A stretch of DNA of 64,000 nt from Emmonsiellopsis sp. PD_33 (Eukaryota; Ascomycota; Eurotiomycetes; Onygenales; Ajellomycetaceae). Positions 47,894 through 60,184 of this stretch are shown one piece after another. Every line of letters starts with the position of its first letter. Position 1 is the first letter of the stretch. The DNA is taken from the NCBI GenBank assembly GCA_032988165.1, contig JANTQF010000116.1, positions 38,820 through 102,819 of the forward strand, read 5' to 3'. A model generated the notes under the pieces. It saw only the letters and a program-made list of their open reading frames with translations, was not told the origin of the DNA and ran no database searches. The position numbers and the translations under genes are program-made.

Positions 47894-48571
47894 TTCTGGC
47901 CCAACTTGGCACCCCCATCTTTGGACCCGATACGGGGTACGGGCGGTATTACCGTACGGAACGCAATACAGACGCCGGTACTGCGAAAGATATCGACCAA
48001 GAGTTGGTTAAGGTTTTGGAGGGCGGGACAGGGATAGTTTGTGTGGGGGAACCAGACTCCATGTTTGGCGATGCAGATAGAGATAGCGTGCTCGGGGAAT
48101 ATGCAACCACAGCAGAACACGCCGACTAGCTGGGAGTCCATATCTCGAGGAGGAGCTGCTTCTGCCCCTCCAAAATGACCAATAAATGGGTTTTGATTTG
48201 TCGCCACCAAGCGGAGTGAATGTACCGGGTGTATTGATATCGTATGCGTAAGAATGCGTAAAATACATACAGTAATCAAAGTGTAGTTTAGGTTAAGCTC
48301 ATGCCCATTCTTCTTCTGGAATGCCGTTAACCATGGGGCTACAAGGGGTTGGATAATAGTTTACCGTATGGGTATTACGGGAACCTGCATTTCGGGTATG
48401 TGCAACCCTCCGCCGCATCAGCTACTGATGACGGCTATTTCTTTGTCGGCCTATATTGGGTGTTATCAAACCATCTCTCTCTCCGATACTATGTGAGCTC
48501 TCTCTCACTCTCTCTATCCTACTGCTCTCCCCTCCTTATTGTCGGTGTTGTCATTCCTGTAACTGCCCACC

Positions 48572-51500
48572 ATGGTGCTCCCCGTGCCACATCTAGATTC
48601 GCCTCCCGTTCCTGGCGACGAGGCATTGCAAACTCTCGTGAAATCTACATACACCAGCTCGACGCTGCACTTCTACCTTAACGGCACCAAGGTCGAGCTG
48701 CCAAACCCAAACCCCCATTGGACTTTACTGGATTATATCAGATCTCAAAGCGGTCTCAAGGGAACCAAGCTGGGATGTGGCGAGGGAGGTTGTGGTGCTT
48801 GTACCGTCGTCCTACAAGTAAGGGATGCGAGGAATCCGAAGCGGATTAAGCATTTGTCGATAAATGCTTGTTTGTATCCTTTGGTCGGAGGTGAGTATTT
48901 TATCTTTTGTAGAACTACTGTGCTGGATTTTGGCTAAGTACTTCTGTAGTTGTCGGCAAACATGTCATTACCGTTGAAGGACTTGGGAGTGTTGAGAAGC
49001 CTCACCCGTTGCAGGAACGGATGGGAAAGCTTCATGCGTCACAGTGAGTACTACCGTCTACTCAGACGCAATCGATGCTGTGCTAAATATGCTCTATAGA
49101 TGTGGATTCTGCACACCTGGTATAGTCATGTCTCTGTACTCGATTATTAGGAATGCATATGATCCCGAGACGGGCAAGTTCTCACTATCTGAGAACGATA
49201 TTGAGATGAAAGGCCATCTTGATGGAAACTTATGCCGGTGCACGGGTTATAAACCAATCCTCCAAGCGGCCAAGACATTCATTGTTGAAGACCTCCAGGG
49301 ACAACTGGAGACTGATGATACCCCTTCTTCGGTGGACGCTCTGAAAAGCGACGAGGCTCAAGAGGCAACATATCTTCAAGGCCAATTTCCAGGTGCCTCA
49401 AAATCATCTAATGGCTCGTGTGGCCGGCCTGGTGGATGTTGCCGGGATAGTCCAGATAAGAAATCCTGCTCGTCGGATTCGTCGACATCACTCCCCTCCA
49501 CGTCAGAAGACGACAAGAGCTCGAAAACCAGTCTCTCCGAGGAGATCACGTCTGCAAAGCAGGTTCCTCAAATTTCATTTGCCAGCTACTCTCCCACAGC
49601 AGAACTCATATACCCCCCCGGGCTTTCGAAGCTTTCCATTTCGCCACTCTGCTACGGCGACGACAAGAAAGTATGGCTCCGTCCAACAAATCTCCAGCAA
49701 TTAATCGATATCATGGCGGCATATCCTTCCGCAACTCTTGTCAGTGGTGCTAGCGAGGTTCAGGTTGAGATCCGATTCAAGGGTTCCGAATTTGCAGTCT
49801 CCGTGTTCATTTCAGACATCGAAGAACTAAACACGATATCCGTTCCTACCGATCTATCTACCATGAAAGAGCTTGTCATTGGGGGAAATGCCTCTCTGAC
49901 CGATCTTGAAAATACATGCTATGACCTGTCTTCGAAGCTCGGTTCAAGAGGGTCTGTTTTTGGAGCCATGGCGAAGGTTCTGAGATATTTCGCCGGACGA
50001 CAAATTCGAAATGCAGCATCGCTAGCAGGAAATATTGCGACAGCCTCCCCTATATCTGATATGAATCCGGTGCTTCTCGCTATTAACGCCACTGTCGTGG
50101 TCCGTACACCAGAAAAGGAGCATTCAATCCCGATGGTAACGATGTTCCGCGGCTACCGCAAAACAGCCATTCCCACCGGCGGGATCATTACTCACATCCG
50201 CATACCTGTGCCTCCTGCGGATGCTCGCGAGGTCACCAAATCCTACAAACAAGCTAAGCGGAAGGATGATGATATCGCTATTGTAACGGCAGGTTTCAGA
50301 GTCCGATTCGGCGAGGACGATACGGTTCAGGATATTTCCTTGGCCTATGGTGGAATGGCTCCAATTACTATCCTAGCAAAGCAGACTATCGAATACCTCA
50401 TTGGGAAGAAGTGGTCTGCGTCTGAAACTCTTGATGGTGCACTTCAAACCCTGCTCAAAGGTTTCCCGCTCCCTTATGACGTTCCCGGTGGAATGGCAGT
50501 TTACCGCCGAACTCTGGCCCTCTCTCTTTTCTTCCGATTCTGGCATGAGGTAGTTGCCCACTTTGAGCTAGGAGAGGTGGACAAGAGTCTCGTTGAGGAA
50601 ATACATAGAAACGTCTCTACCGGAACTAGAGATAACTATAACCCTCACGAGCAAAGAGTCGTTGGGAAGCAGATTCCCCATCTAGCCGGGTTGAAACATG
50701 CTACAGGCGAGGCGGAATACGTCGACGATATGCCCAAGCAAGAAAACGAACTTTATGGAGCACTGGTTCTGTCACAGAAAGCGCATGCTAAACTCATATC
50801 TGTCGATTGGACTCCTGCACTTGCTCCAGGACTAGCTGTTGGGTATGTCGATAGACACAGCATTGCCCCTGAATTGAACCTTTGGGGCTCTATAGTCAAG
50901 GACGAACCCTTCTTCGCGGTCGATGAGGTCCATTCGCATGGTCAACCTATTGGAATGGTGTATGCGGAGACAGCACTCAAGGCACAAGCCGCAGCACGAG
51001 CCGTCAAGGTTGTTTACGAGGACCTGCCAGCAATCTTGACGATCGATGAAGCCATTGAGGCCCAGAGCTTTTTCAAACATGGGAAGGACCTCCGCAAGGG
51101 CGCTCCTCCAGAGAAGATGGCTGAGGTATTTGCCAAATGTGACCGTGTCTTCGAGGGTGTTACCAGATGTGGCGGCCAAGAGCACTTTTATCTAGAGACA
51201 AACGCTGCCTTGGTTGTTCCTCATGCTGAGGATGGCACAATGAATGTCTGGTCTTCAACTCAAAATACGTGAGTCCCCTTCTACAGATCGATGATCTTAT
51301 CGCGTACTAACAATTCTGTAGCATGGAAACTCAAGAATTCGTAAGCCGTGTGACCGGCGTCCCAAGCAACCGTATCAACGCCAGAGTCAAGCGTATGGGC
51401 GGTGCCTTTGGCGGAAAGGAGTCGAGGAGCGTACAATTAGCCTCCATCCTGGCCATAGCTGCAAAGAAAGAACGTCGACCCATGCGAGCAATGCTGAACC

Positions 51501-53112
51501 GTGACGAAGATATGATGACTAGCGGCCAGCGGAATCCAATTACCTGCAAATGGAAGGTTGGCGTCATGAACGATGGAAAGCTGGTGGCTCTTGACGCTGA
51601 CTGCTATGCCAATGCTGGTTTCTCCCTTGATATGAGCGGAGCGGTTATGGATCGGTGCTGCACGCATCTTGATAACTGCTACAAATTCCCCAACGCCCAT
51701 ATTCGCGGATGGGTATGCAAGACCAACACAGTCACTAACACCGCCTTCCGTGGTTTTGGTGGGCCTCAGGCTATGTATATCGCTGAAAGCTACATGTATG
51801 CCATCGCAGAGGGTCTAAATATCCCCGTCGACGAGCTCCGCTGGAAGAATCTGTACGAGCAGGGTCAACGAACCCCCTTCCACCAAGTCATCGATGAAGA
51901 TTGGCACGTCCCCATGCTCCTGGAGCAGGTGCGGAAGGAAGCTAGATACGACGAGAGAAAGGCCGAAATCGCCAAGTTCAACTCGCAGAATAAATATAAG
52001 AAGCGCGGTATATGCTTGGTCCCGACGAAATTCGGTCTTTCATTCGCGACCGCCCTCCATCTCAATCAGGCTGGAGCATCTGTGAAAATCTACGCCGACG
52101 GTTCTATCCTCCTCAGCCACGGTGGAACTGAGATGGGCCAGGGATTATATACCAAGATGACCCAAGTGGCCGCCCAGGAGTTGAATGCTCCCGTAGACGC
52201 CATATTCACGCAGGACACCGCATCCTATCAGATTGCGAATGCTTCACCGACCGCTGCTTCTTCGGGGAGTGATCTCAACGGTATGGCTGTTAAGAATGCC
52301 TGTGACCAGCTTAATGAGCGCCTGGCACCGTACTGGGAGAAATACGGCCGAGACGCCCCGCTCTCAACCATTGCGCATGCAGCCTATAAAGACCGTGTCA
52401 ATCTCGTCGCGACAGGATTCTGGAAAATGCCCAGAATCGGCCATGTATGGGGTGACTATAACCCGGACACCGTCAAGCCGATGTATTATTACTTCACACA
52501 GGTATGTCATTACCCCTTTTCCCCGAATTCCCCCAAAAAGTACCACAACTCTAACATCATCTTCCCCCCACACAGGGCGTCGCCTGCACCGAAGTCGAAC
52601 TCGACACTCTAACCGGCGACCACACCGTCCTCCGCACCGACATAAAAATGGACGTCGGCCGCTCCATCAACCCGGCCATCGACTACGGCCAAATCGAAGG
52701 CGCCTTCGTCCAAGGCCAAGGCCTCTTCAGCATCGAAGAGTCCCTCTGGCACACGGCATCCGGCCACCTCGCCACCCGTGGCCCGGGCAACTACAAAATC
52801 CCTGGCTTCAGCGATATCCCGCAGATCTTCAATCTGAGCTTCTTGCAGGGGGTGTCGTGGAAGCATCTGCGCAGTATTCAGAGTAGTAAGGGGATTGGGG
52901 AGCCGCCGTTGTTCTTGGGGGCGACAGTGTTGTTTGCGTTGAGGGAGGCGTTGGTTGCTGCGCGGAGGGAGAATGGGGTGGAGGAGCCGTTGGTGTTGGA
53001 TAGTCCGGCGACGGCGGAGAGGTTGAGGTTGGCGGTGGGTGATCGGTTGGTGAGGATGGGGGAGGTGGAGAGGAAGGAGGGGGCCAGGTCGTTTTTTACG
53101 GCGATTTCATAG
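48572..53112 (+). CDS. hxnS: HxnS-type nicotinate hydroxylase (xanthine dehydrogenase family molybdo-flavoprotein), 1432 aa
   Basis: Exons 48572-48890, 48950-49043, 49100-51268, 51322-52501 and 52576-53112. Domain order as in XDH: ferredoxin-like 2Fe-2S (GCGEGGCGAC, cysteines at about 69/74/77), helical 2Fe-2S (CGFCTPG and CRCTGY), FAD domain (around AGRQIRNAASLAGNIATASP), molybdopterin domains (GGAFGGKESRS, NTAFRGFGGPQ, SHGGTEMGQGL). The catalytic glutamate is in KGIGEPPLF. Bovine E802, R880, F914, F1009 and E1261 equivalents are kept, but T1010 is Ala (KFGLSFATAL) and ALF after the active-site Arg is CCT. HxnS makes 6-hydroxynicotinate from nicotinate in A. nidulans. The neighbours decide against plain purine hydroxylase (HxA). 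Ser/Cys-rich linker at about residues 190-245. Confidence 0.85.
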
Positions 53113-53546
53113 GGGGGTTGGTTTTGTATATAGTTTGCTATTTGGTAGGGTTTTTTCGACATCGTGGCTTCTGTTGAGATTGCTTTTGAGTTAAGTACAT
53201 AGTTATATATCATGTCTGTTTCATTGAGTAACTAGAAATGTGTTGTCGAGCTATACTATGAAATTATGGGAAAAGTTGTCTATCCGAGTATATAAGTTAA
53301 ACCTTTCGGTAGTTATGCCATGATTTCCCCCCTGATAACGACATAAATGAAACTAACGGAGCAAGGAAGTGGAATTACACATTCAACCAAGTCAAACTTC
53401 AAGTTATATCTGCCATTAATCCATAAACATAAAAAAACATATCAATCTGTAATAAATCTATCAAAAAATAAAACAAAAGAGCTACACGTCCGAATCCCCT
53501 CCTACTTCCCCCCCAATCCCAACCACCACCCGCTTAAACCACCTAC
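53113..53546. other. Intergenic between convergent hxnS and hxnV
   Basis: About 430 bp, AT-rich in the middle; 3' flanks of both genes, no coding sequence. Confidence 0.6.
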
Positions 53547-55754
53547 CTACCCCTTCAAAAAACCGCCATAATACCCCTCCAACCAACTCCCCGCCTCCCT
53601 CCCAGCCTCCACCCCTCTCTCCCCAACCCCCTCCCACCTCCCAATACTCCCCACATACCCATCCGGCCGCACATTAACAATAACCACCTCATCCCCGCCC
53701 ACCTCCCCAAACCACTTCTCCGTACACCCCATAACATCATCCATATAAACCGTCCACCGACTCTCCCTCACCAACCCGGGCAAGTTCCCAATCTCCACCT
53801 CCGCCTTACTCGTCCGCGTCAGCAGCGCATACGTAAACAGCTTCGAGACAGGCGTGTACCGCTCCAGCTGCGCGAAGGGGTCCAGCGGGGCGGATGGGGG
53901 CGGGTTTGCGGCGTAGGATTTCGCAGCGCGCTGCGTGGCGCGGGCGAGGAGGGAGGTGGGGGATTGGATGTGGTCGCATAGCGTGGTGAGGAAGGTGGAG
54001 GCGGTGGGGAGGTTGGGGAGGATGAGGTAGATGCGGAACTGGCTGAGGAGGGGGATGTCGAGTTGGATGTCGATGGGGTTTGCGTCGATGAAGCGGGTGG
54101 CGCGGGCGGGGGTGAGGAGGGCGCCTGGTTTGAGTTTATCTGCGGATGGGGATGAGGGTGAGGAGGCTGCTACGGAGGGGCCGGTCTGGTTGAGGATGTT
54201 GGGGCTGTATTCGGCGCCGACGCCGGAGATGAAGCGGATGTTTTCGTCGAAGTTGCGCGCGAGGGCTTCGTCGCTGTCGCTGAAGGCTTTGACGTGTTCG
54301 GCGTCGAAGTTTATGAGGTCCTGTGCGATCTTCTTGCGTTCTTCCTCGTAGGTGGCGAGGAGGGAGCGCGGGGAGAGGTCGCGAGAGACCAGGTTGAGTT
54401 TCCAGGCTAGGTTGAAGCTGTCGTGCATGCTGGTGTTGGCGCCTTGGGCGGCGAGGGCGGAGTGGCAGTGGCCAGCCTGGGGGGTGGTTGTTAGCAGGGG
54501 GTGGGGATATGTGATTTTGAAGGAAAAGCTTACATCTCCAGCGATGAATGTCTGTAGTTCTGGATCGGCGAAGTGGTTCGCGACTCTCTGGCTGACAACG
54601 TAGTTCCCGAACCATTCTGGGAGGGATTAGCACTTGGTATTCAGATAGGGGGTGATGGATCTCACCTATGCTCTTCCATTCAAGGGTGTAGGGTGCCATT
54701 GCTTCTCTGGCCTTTTTGATAACGTATTCCGGCGTAGCAAGGGATTTGTCCATTCGATCGCCGTCCTTCGAGCTCAGTTCGACGTAAAGACGGGTCATGT
54801 TGCGCTCTCTGGGGATCCAGAGGATAGAGCCAGCATGGTGGGTGCGGACAGCAACCTTGCTCCATAAGTCTGGGAAATCCGTCTCGATGACGCCTATTAT
54901 GTCCTATTTAGCATAGGACTCCAGGGAAGATGTAGATATAGCTTCATAGGACTCACCATCCAGCACTCCCCAGGAAGCGTTGGTCATCTCGCCAATCAAC
55001 CTAGCATCAGGAATGAAAGGTCGCACCTTTGAGCGCGCCCCGTCGCATCCGATGAGAAAGTCTGCTTGTAGGCTGTGGGATTCCTTCGTCGTCGTGTCCT
55101 CGTAGGTAACATTGAGCTTGCCATCGGTGGCCGACCTTGAACAATCAACGAAGGGGCTGTTTCGAGAAACAAAAGCGCCACGCTCCTCCATATCCTGGAT
55201 GAGGATGTCTTCGATCATACCCTGGTGGGCGAGCAGAATATAAGGATCCGACGCGCCGACATGGTCGGGATAATGGATTTTACGGCCTGTTCGTTGCAGA
55301 GGTTTGTCCACGGTTGATTCCTGGCCGATATTAGAACTGTCTTTTACGAGGGATTGGATGCATACATACCCAGAAGGAGATATCGTAGACCTTGACGCCC
55401 TTCTTCAGCAGATCGTCTGCAAGTCTGAGCTGTTTGAATGTCTCGATAGTCTTTGGCTGCATCCCATCCGCCTTGCCGGTGGAAGTCTTGTCTGGCCGGT
55501 CATCCAAGAGGGTGGTTTTGACTCCATATCGGACCAGGTTCGATCTGCCTTCCGCCTGTTAGCTCTGTATACAACAAACATGCAAAGTACAATGAATCTA
55601 CATACGCAAGCATCAGCCCCGACGGCCCCGCGCCCACCACGGCCACCGTGGCAGACGATGGGTTGGGGGCATCGCGGGCAGGGAATCCTTCATCAATCGC
55701 GCTGGGACCCATCTTGATCTTTTTTGGGGGAGCTGGGGAGAGTGATCGTTTCAT
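53547..55754 (-). CDS. hxnV: HxnV-type FAD monooxygenase (phenol 2-monooxygenase-like), 642 aa
   Basis: Exons 55606-55754, 55370-55544, 54957-55320, 54666-54893, 54534-54616 and 53547-54476. FAD-binding GxGxxG (VAVVGAGPSGLMLA, residues 37-50), then LLDDRPDKTSTGKADGMQPK as in phenol hydroxylases, the DG motif LIGCDGARSKVRPF, the GD segment split by the last intron (FIAGD/AGHCHSALAAQGANTSMHD) and a C-terminal thioredoxin-like dimerisation domain (EVVIVNVRPDGYVGS). Exon 2 uses the acceptor ending AGGCAG because the earlier CAG breaks the conserved SNLVRYG. HxnV is one of the ring-hydroxylating enzymes of the nicotinate cluster. The start at 55754 is upstream of a second in-frame ATG (residue 15). 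Divergent from hxnN. Confidence 0.87.
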
Positions 55755-56351
55755 GGCGGAGGAGGGCAAGCTATGACGGGATATATCAACAGCGGCGATC
55801 ACATAGCAGTGTATCTCGCACTCTTGGATCTGATCTGCGATACGTCCGGCAGAGTCCAAAAGTCAGCGGCAGCAAATGGCGCCACGACGAGCTGTGTGTT
55901 CCCGACAGACAATCTGCGGTGGCATGTTCGTTCGCGTCAATTGCCCCTCGCTGCGTAACAGTCGAGCTGTGGTGGAGCAGAGAGTGGCTGCCGCTAGGAT
56001 TTAGTGAAGGCGTTAGGGGTGTAATTATCAACGAGGGATGTTGGTATCAAACCCCCATCTTTGTATGATCCTACCTAATTCTTAAGCTGATTATTGTTTA
56101 TGTTGAGTGGAGCAGACGAGAGTTTATCCTGTTATTATCAACTTCCTCTCGGCTATGCTATTTTATTTCCCGAGCCGGGTCTTGTTCCTGGCGACGCCGA
56201 TATCGATAAGCTGATACCGGTAACTGGTTCGATATGTTGTTGAAGGACTTGAACAAATCGACCTATATCAAAACACCAACTAATAATAATCAATGCATAG
56301 CTACTGGCTAATAACTACAGCAATCAACATCTCACTCCCACTTCCGCCACA
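55755..56351. promoter_or_regulatory. Divergent hxnV/hxnN promoter with GATA-type site
   Basis: 597 bp. CGATAAG at 56204-56210 fits the HGATAR consensus of AreA-type GATA factors, with further GATA words just around it (GCCGATATCGATAAGCTGA). AreA control of nitrogen-source genes is established in Aspergillus; its use here is inferred. Confidence 0.55.
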
Positions 56352-58226
56352 ATGACCACCCTAGAACCATGGCAGAAAGTCGTTGCCGAGAAAAGAGCCC
56401 TCCGAGACCAGGCATTGAAGCCGTATCTCGTCGATGACGTCCATCTCAGGACCGACCGGACTGCCAATGTTGCTGAAAGATCCCGGATTGAGCCCCAGAC
56501 AGCCCAGTCGATTACTGATATTGACAGCATCGAGCTGCTGCACGCGCGTCTGGCGAAGGGGGAGTTCACTGCCGAGGACGTCGCGTTGGCCTATATCAAG
56601 AGGTTGGGAGATAGTCCCTTTTTCATATTATTTCCTTATATCTCTAACATGCTTTACTATAAACCCGCAGAGCAACGGTGGCACATCAACTGGTCAGTTC
56701 ATCCCGGGCGTTATACTCTGCAAATTCCTGACGTGAACAGACAAACGCCCTATCTGAAATCATATTCGAAGATGCCCTCAAGCAGGCCCGCGAGCTTGAC
56801 CAATCTTTCAAAGAGACAGGGAAGATTAAGGGACCCCTTCACGGCGTTCCCGTTACGCTGAAAGACCAGTTCAATGTCAAGGGCTATGACACCACTCTGG
56901 GATATGTCGGACGCGCCTTCAAGCCTGCATCGGAAGATGCTGTTTTGGTGCAGATTCTAAAAGACCTCGGAGCAATTGTTATAGCAAAGACAAATCTTCC
57001 CCAAAGTATTATGGTATGTTGACCTTTTGCTCCCGTCATTCGTTCATCAACTAACCCGAAATCCAGTGGTGCGAAACCGAGAACCCCCTTTTCGGCCTAA
57101 CCGTCAATCCAAGAAACGCATCCTTCACCCCAGGCGGATCAACCGGCGGCGAAAGCGCCCTGCTCGCCCTGCACGCCTCCATCCTAGGCTTCGGCACAGA
57201 TATCGGCGGCAGCATCCGCATCCCCCAGCACATGGCCGGTCTCTACGGCCTGAAACCAAGCGTAAACCATCCATCCATTACCCCCTCCCCCAATCCAACC
57301 CCATTAACAAACCCCAGAGCGCCCGCCTCCCCTACCACGGCGTCCCCGTCTCCACCGAAGGCCAAGAACACGTCCCCTCCGCCATCGGCCCCATGACCCG
57401 CTCCCTCTCCTCAACCATCTACATAACCCGCCACCTCGCAAACTCCTCCCCCTGGACCGTAGACCCGCGCTGCGCCCCGCTCCCCTGGCGCGACTCGCTC
57501 TTCCACTCAATCCAATCCCGGCCCCTAACCATCGGCCTAATCCTCGACGACGGCGTCGTAAAACCCCACCCACCAATCACGCGCGCCCTGCGCGAACTCT
57601 CCGCAAAGCTCGTCGCGGCCGGCCACGAAGTCGTCCCCTGGAACACAGACGGGCACGCAGAATGCATCGAGATCATGGACGCGTTCTACACCGTCGACGG
57701 CGGCGAGGATATCCGGCGCGACGTGGCGGCGGGCGGGGAGCCGTTCCTCCCGCACGTCGAGAAGCTGGTGAATAAGGCGCCGGCGGTCTCCGTGTACGAG
57801 TACTGGCAGTTAAATAAGCGGAAATTGGCTGCGCAGAAGCGGTATTTGGATAAATGGAATGGGTTCAAGGCGCCGTCGGGACGGCGGGTGGATGTGTTGT
57901 TGGCGCCGACGATGCCGCATGTTGCTGTGCCGCATCGTACGTGTCGGTGGGTGGGGTATACGAAGGTGTGGAACTTTTTGGATTATACGGCGCTGACGTT
58001 GCCGGTGGGGACGGAGGTGAGTAGGGAGCTGGATGGGCTGGATGGGGAGGAGGGGGGGTATGTGCCGAGGAATGAGATGGATGAGTGGAATTGGAAGCTG
58101 TATGATGTGGAGAAGATGGCAGGGCATCCGGTGAATTTGCAGATTGTTGGGAGGAAGCTGGAAGAGGAAAAGGTGCTTGGGGCGGCGGTGGTGGTGGAGG
58201 GGGTGGTGAGCGGGTTGGCGAATTGA
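56352..58226 (+). CDS. hxnN: HxnN-type amidase (amidase-signature family, AmdS-like), 549 aa
   Basis: Exons 56352-56602, 56671-56692 (22 nt), 56741-57013, 57067-57261 and 57318-58226. The Ser-Ser-Lys catalytic set is visible: lysine in GVPVTLKDQFNVKG, the Gly/Ser-rich signature FTPGGSTGGESALLALHAS and the nucleophile loop GFGTDIGGSIRIP. Length equals fungal acetamidases (about 548 aa). In the nicotinate pathway HxnN releases ammonia from an open-chain amide late in the route (alpha-hydroxyglutaramate, as I recall the A. nidulans work). By sequence alone it could equally be an acetamidase; the neighbours favour HxnN. Confidence 0.87.
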
Positions 58227-58449
58227 GTGTAGTTATTCAGGGGTAAATTCATGGTTATTTAGTTGGAAACATAGCGTTTGCATATTTTACTAAAGCAAGA
58301 AATTCATTTGATTATCCTTTAGCGGAGGAAATAAATCCAAAATAAGACCAAGATACCCTTTCTCCATTCCATGCAAACATAACTAGTTAAAACTAAACTA
58401 CACATAAACATCTCATTCACATCTAAACCCTAGGTCTCTTCTTCTCTAT

Positions 58450-59496
58450 CTACCACTTCGTAACCCCCCCATCAACACAAACATCCTGGCCCGTCATATA
58501 CGAACTGGCATCACTGGCCAAAAACACACAAGCGCCACGGATATCATCTGGCTCTGCCAGACGATGGTTCATGATGTCGTTTTCCCATTTGCCGATGAGG
58601 TGGGGGAACTATATCCATATAATCAGCATGCCGGGAGATAGGAGGAAATGGGTGAATAAAGGGGTATAGAACTTACAGCGGCAGTCATCTCCGTGCGGAC
58701 GTAACCAGGCGAGACGGAGTTTACTCTTATGCCCTGTTCAGATAAGGAAATGGATTAGTATCTCTCACCCTCAACCCCCTTCAACATGCAGCGGCCCATG
58801 AGAAACTATCAATGTATACAAGGGAAAACAAACTCACATAAGGCACCAACTCCTTCGCAATAGCCGGACACATCGCCCTCACCGCCCCCTTCGTCCCACA
58901 ATACGCCGAGCTATTCTGGTCCTTAATCGCCATATAGCTCGCAATACTCGCCACCAGCACGATACTCCCACACTTGGTCCCGTTCGCAATCATCTGCTTC
59001 GCCGCCAGCTGCGCCGTGAAGAACAGCCCCATCACGTTCGTCTCCAGCAGCTCGCGGTGCGCGGCGTACGTGTACTCGAGGAACGTGAGGTGCCGGTTGA
59101 TGCCCGCGCAGGGCACGCAGATGTCCAGTTTGTTGGAGAAGTCTGTGCTGAATTGGGCGAAGGCGGAGGCGAGAGAGGGTTCGGAGGAGACGTCGACTCT
59201 GTGTGTTTTAATTTTAGTTTTAGTTGCCGTCTGGTTTGTATAGGGGGCATTTCCCACTTGTAATGGGCGGTCTTGACGCCGTATTTGCTGGCGAATGTGT
59301 GGAATTCCTCGCTGGGCTCTATTACGTCGAAGATGGCGACGTCTGCGCCGGCTTCTGCGAGGCCTTCGGCGAAGGAGAGACCGCAGCCTCGGGCGCCGCC
59401 TGTTACCAGGGCGGTGCGGTCTTTGAGGGAGAACTGGGGGATGGATTAGCTATTGTATCATTATTCGGAGAGGGAGTGTTGCTTACTCGAGACATT
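58450..59496 (-). CDS. hxnW: HxnW-type short-chain dehydrogenase/reductase, 253 aa
   Basis: Exons 59488-59496 (9 nt), 59258-59433, 58838-59198, 58677-58733 and 58450-58608. Classical SDR: nucleotide-binding TGGARGCG (about residues 12-19), the CAGIN block, catalytic tyrosine/lysine in SAYCGTKGAVRAM, IRVNSVSPGYVRTEM and the C-terminal GQDVCVDGG. It resembles fungal sorbose/xylulose reductases, so general annotation would call it that; in the cluster the SDR member HxnW is thought to act on a cyclic carbonyl intermediate. The 9 nt first coding exon (MSR) joins to FSLKDRTALVTGG. The stop is at 58450-58452. Divergent from hxnM. Confidence 0.85.
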
Positions 59497-60184
59497 TTGA
59501 GCAACAGAGGAAGGTTAAGCTTTTGGTGTAGAAACGTGAATAGGAATGGATTGGTATTATTTGCACTGGAGATGTTTTGTAGCTTGTATGTTTACGAGGG
59601 GCGATGTAGGAAGGGAAATGATATCTAGAACAAAATCCGAGCATCAACTGAGAGCTTGCCCCTCAATCATGCCCCAGGAAAAAAAACAACTCCACGCCGA
59701 AGCTCCCCTCCCCCTCCGCTACACTATGAGGTAATAGAATAGAATATCCATATCCCAACCCCAATCCCTCCAGCAGCTCCGGATGGGTGTTCTCCACCAG
59801 ATAATCACTGGAGTATACTACCCCCCACTTCCGATTAGCCCTAGCCCCAAGCCCTAATTAATTAACTTTCGGCGCTGGTGTAACTTATCGGCGATAACGA
59901 TAAGCCCCTCCTTTTGACCAGGCCGACGGTGATTGCGAGCAGCCGATTGTTGCAAAGGGATTGTTTGGCTGGTGAGGGGCAGAATTGGTTCCTGCGATCA
60001 CGGCTCAATTGAGACGAGTTTGCTGTCTCTTTATTATCATACTGCGCTGGTGCATTTGCTAGAGTTACAGCTGCTCTGTTACACACATCTTCCCTCTTGT
60101 CTTTGATATCCAATTTCCAATTTCCAATATTTGATACTCGATAGTACCCAGCTACATCCAGATACCCCTACTATACCACTCACA
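59497..60184. promoter_or_regulatory. Divergent hxnW/hxnM promoter with clustered GATA sites
   Basis: 688 bp. Contains three GATA words within 21 bp (59884-59904) and a CCCTAGCCCCAA word near 59841 shared with the hxnT/hxnS inverted repeat. No gene seen. Confidence 0.55.
59884..59904. promoter_or_regulatory. Palindromic cluster of three GATA sites
   Basis: CTTATCG ... GCGATAA ... CGATAAG: two HGATAR sites in inverted orientation with a third between, in the hxnW/hxnM divergent promoter. Typical of AreA-dependent nitrogen genes; binding not shown. Confidence 0.6.

Larger units (their letters stand above)
47055..48571. promoter_or_regulatory. Divergent hxnT/hxnS promoter region
   Basis: 1.5 kb between the opposite ATGs. 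Holds a GGGAGAA tandem repeat (47087-47150), a 16 bp perfect inverted repeat (47847-47893), GTACGG/CCGTACGG words (47936-47970) and an AGATAG GATA-type word near 48078-48084. CT-rich leader near 48470-48530. No gene seen. Likely carries the inducible elements for both genes. Confidence 0.55.

Noticed and set aside
48572..53112. Naming this gene hxA (xanthine dehydrogenase)
   Set aside because: All neighbours match hxn genes and pocket residues differ; purine-hydroxylase function cannot be excluded by sequence alone but is less likely.
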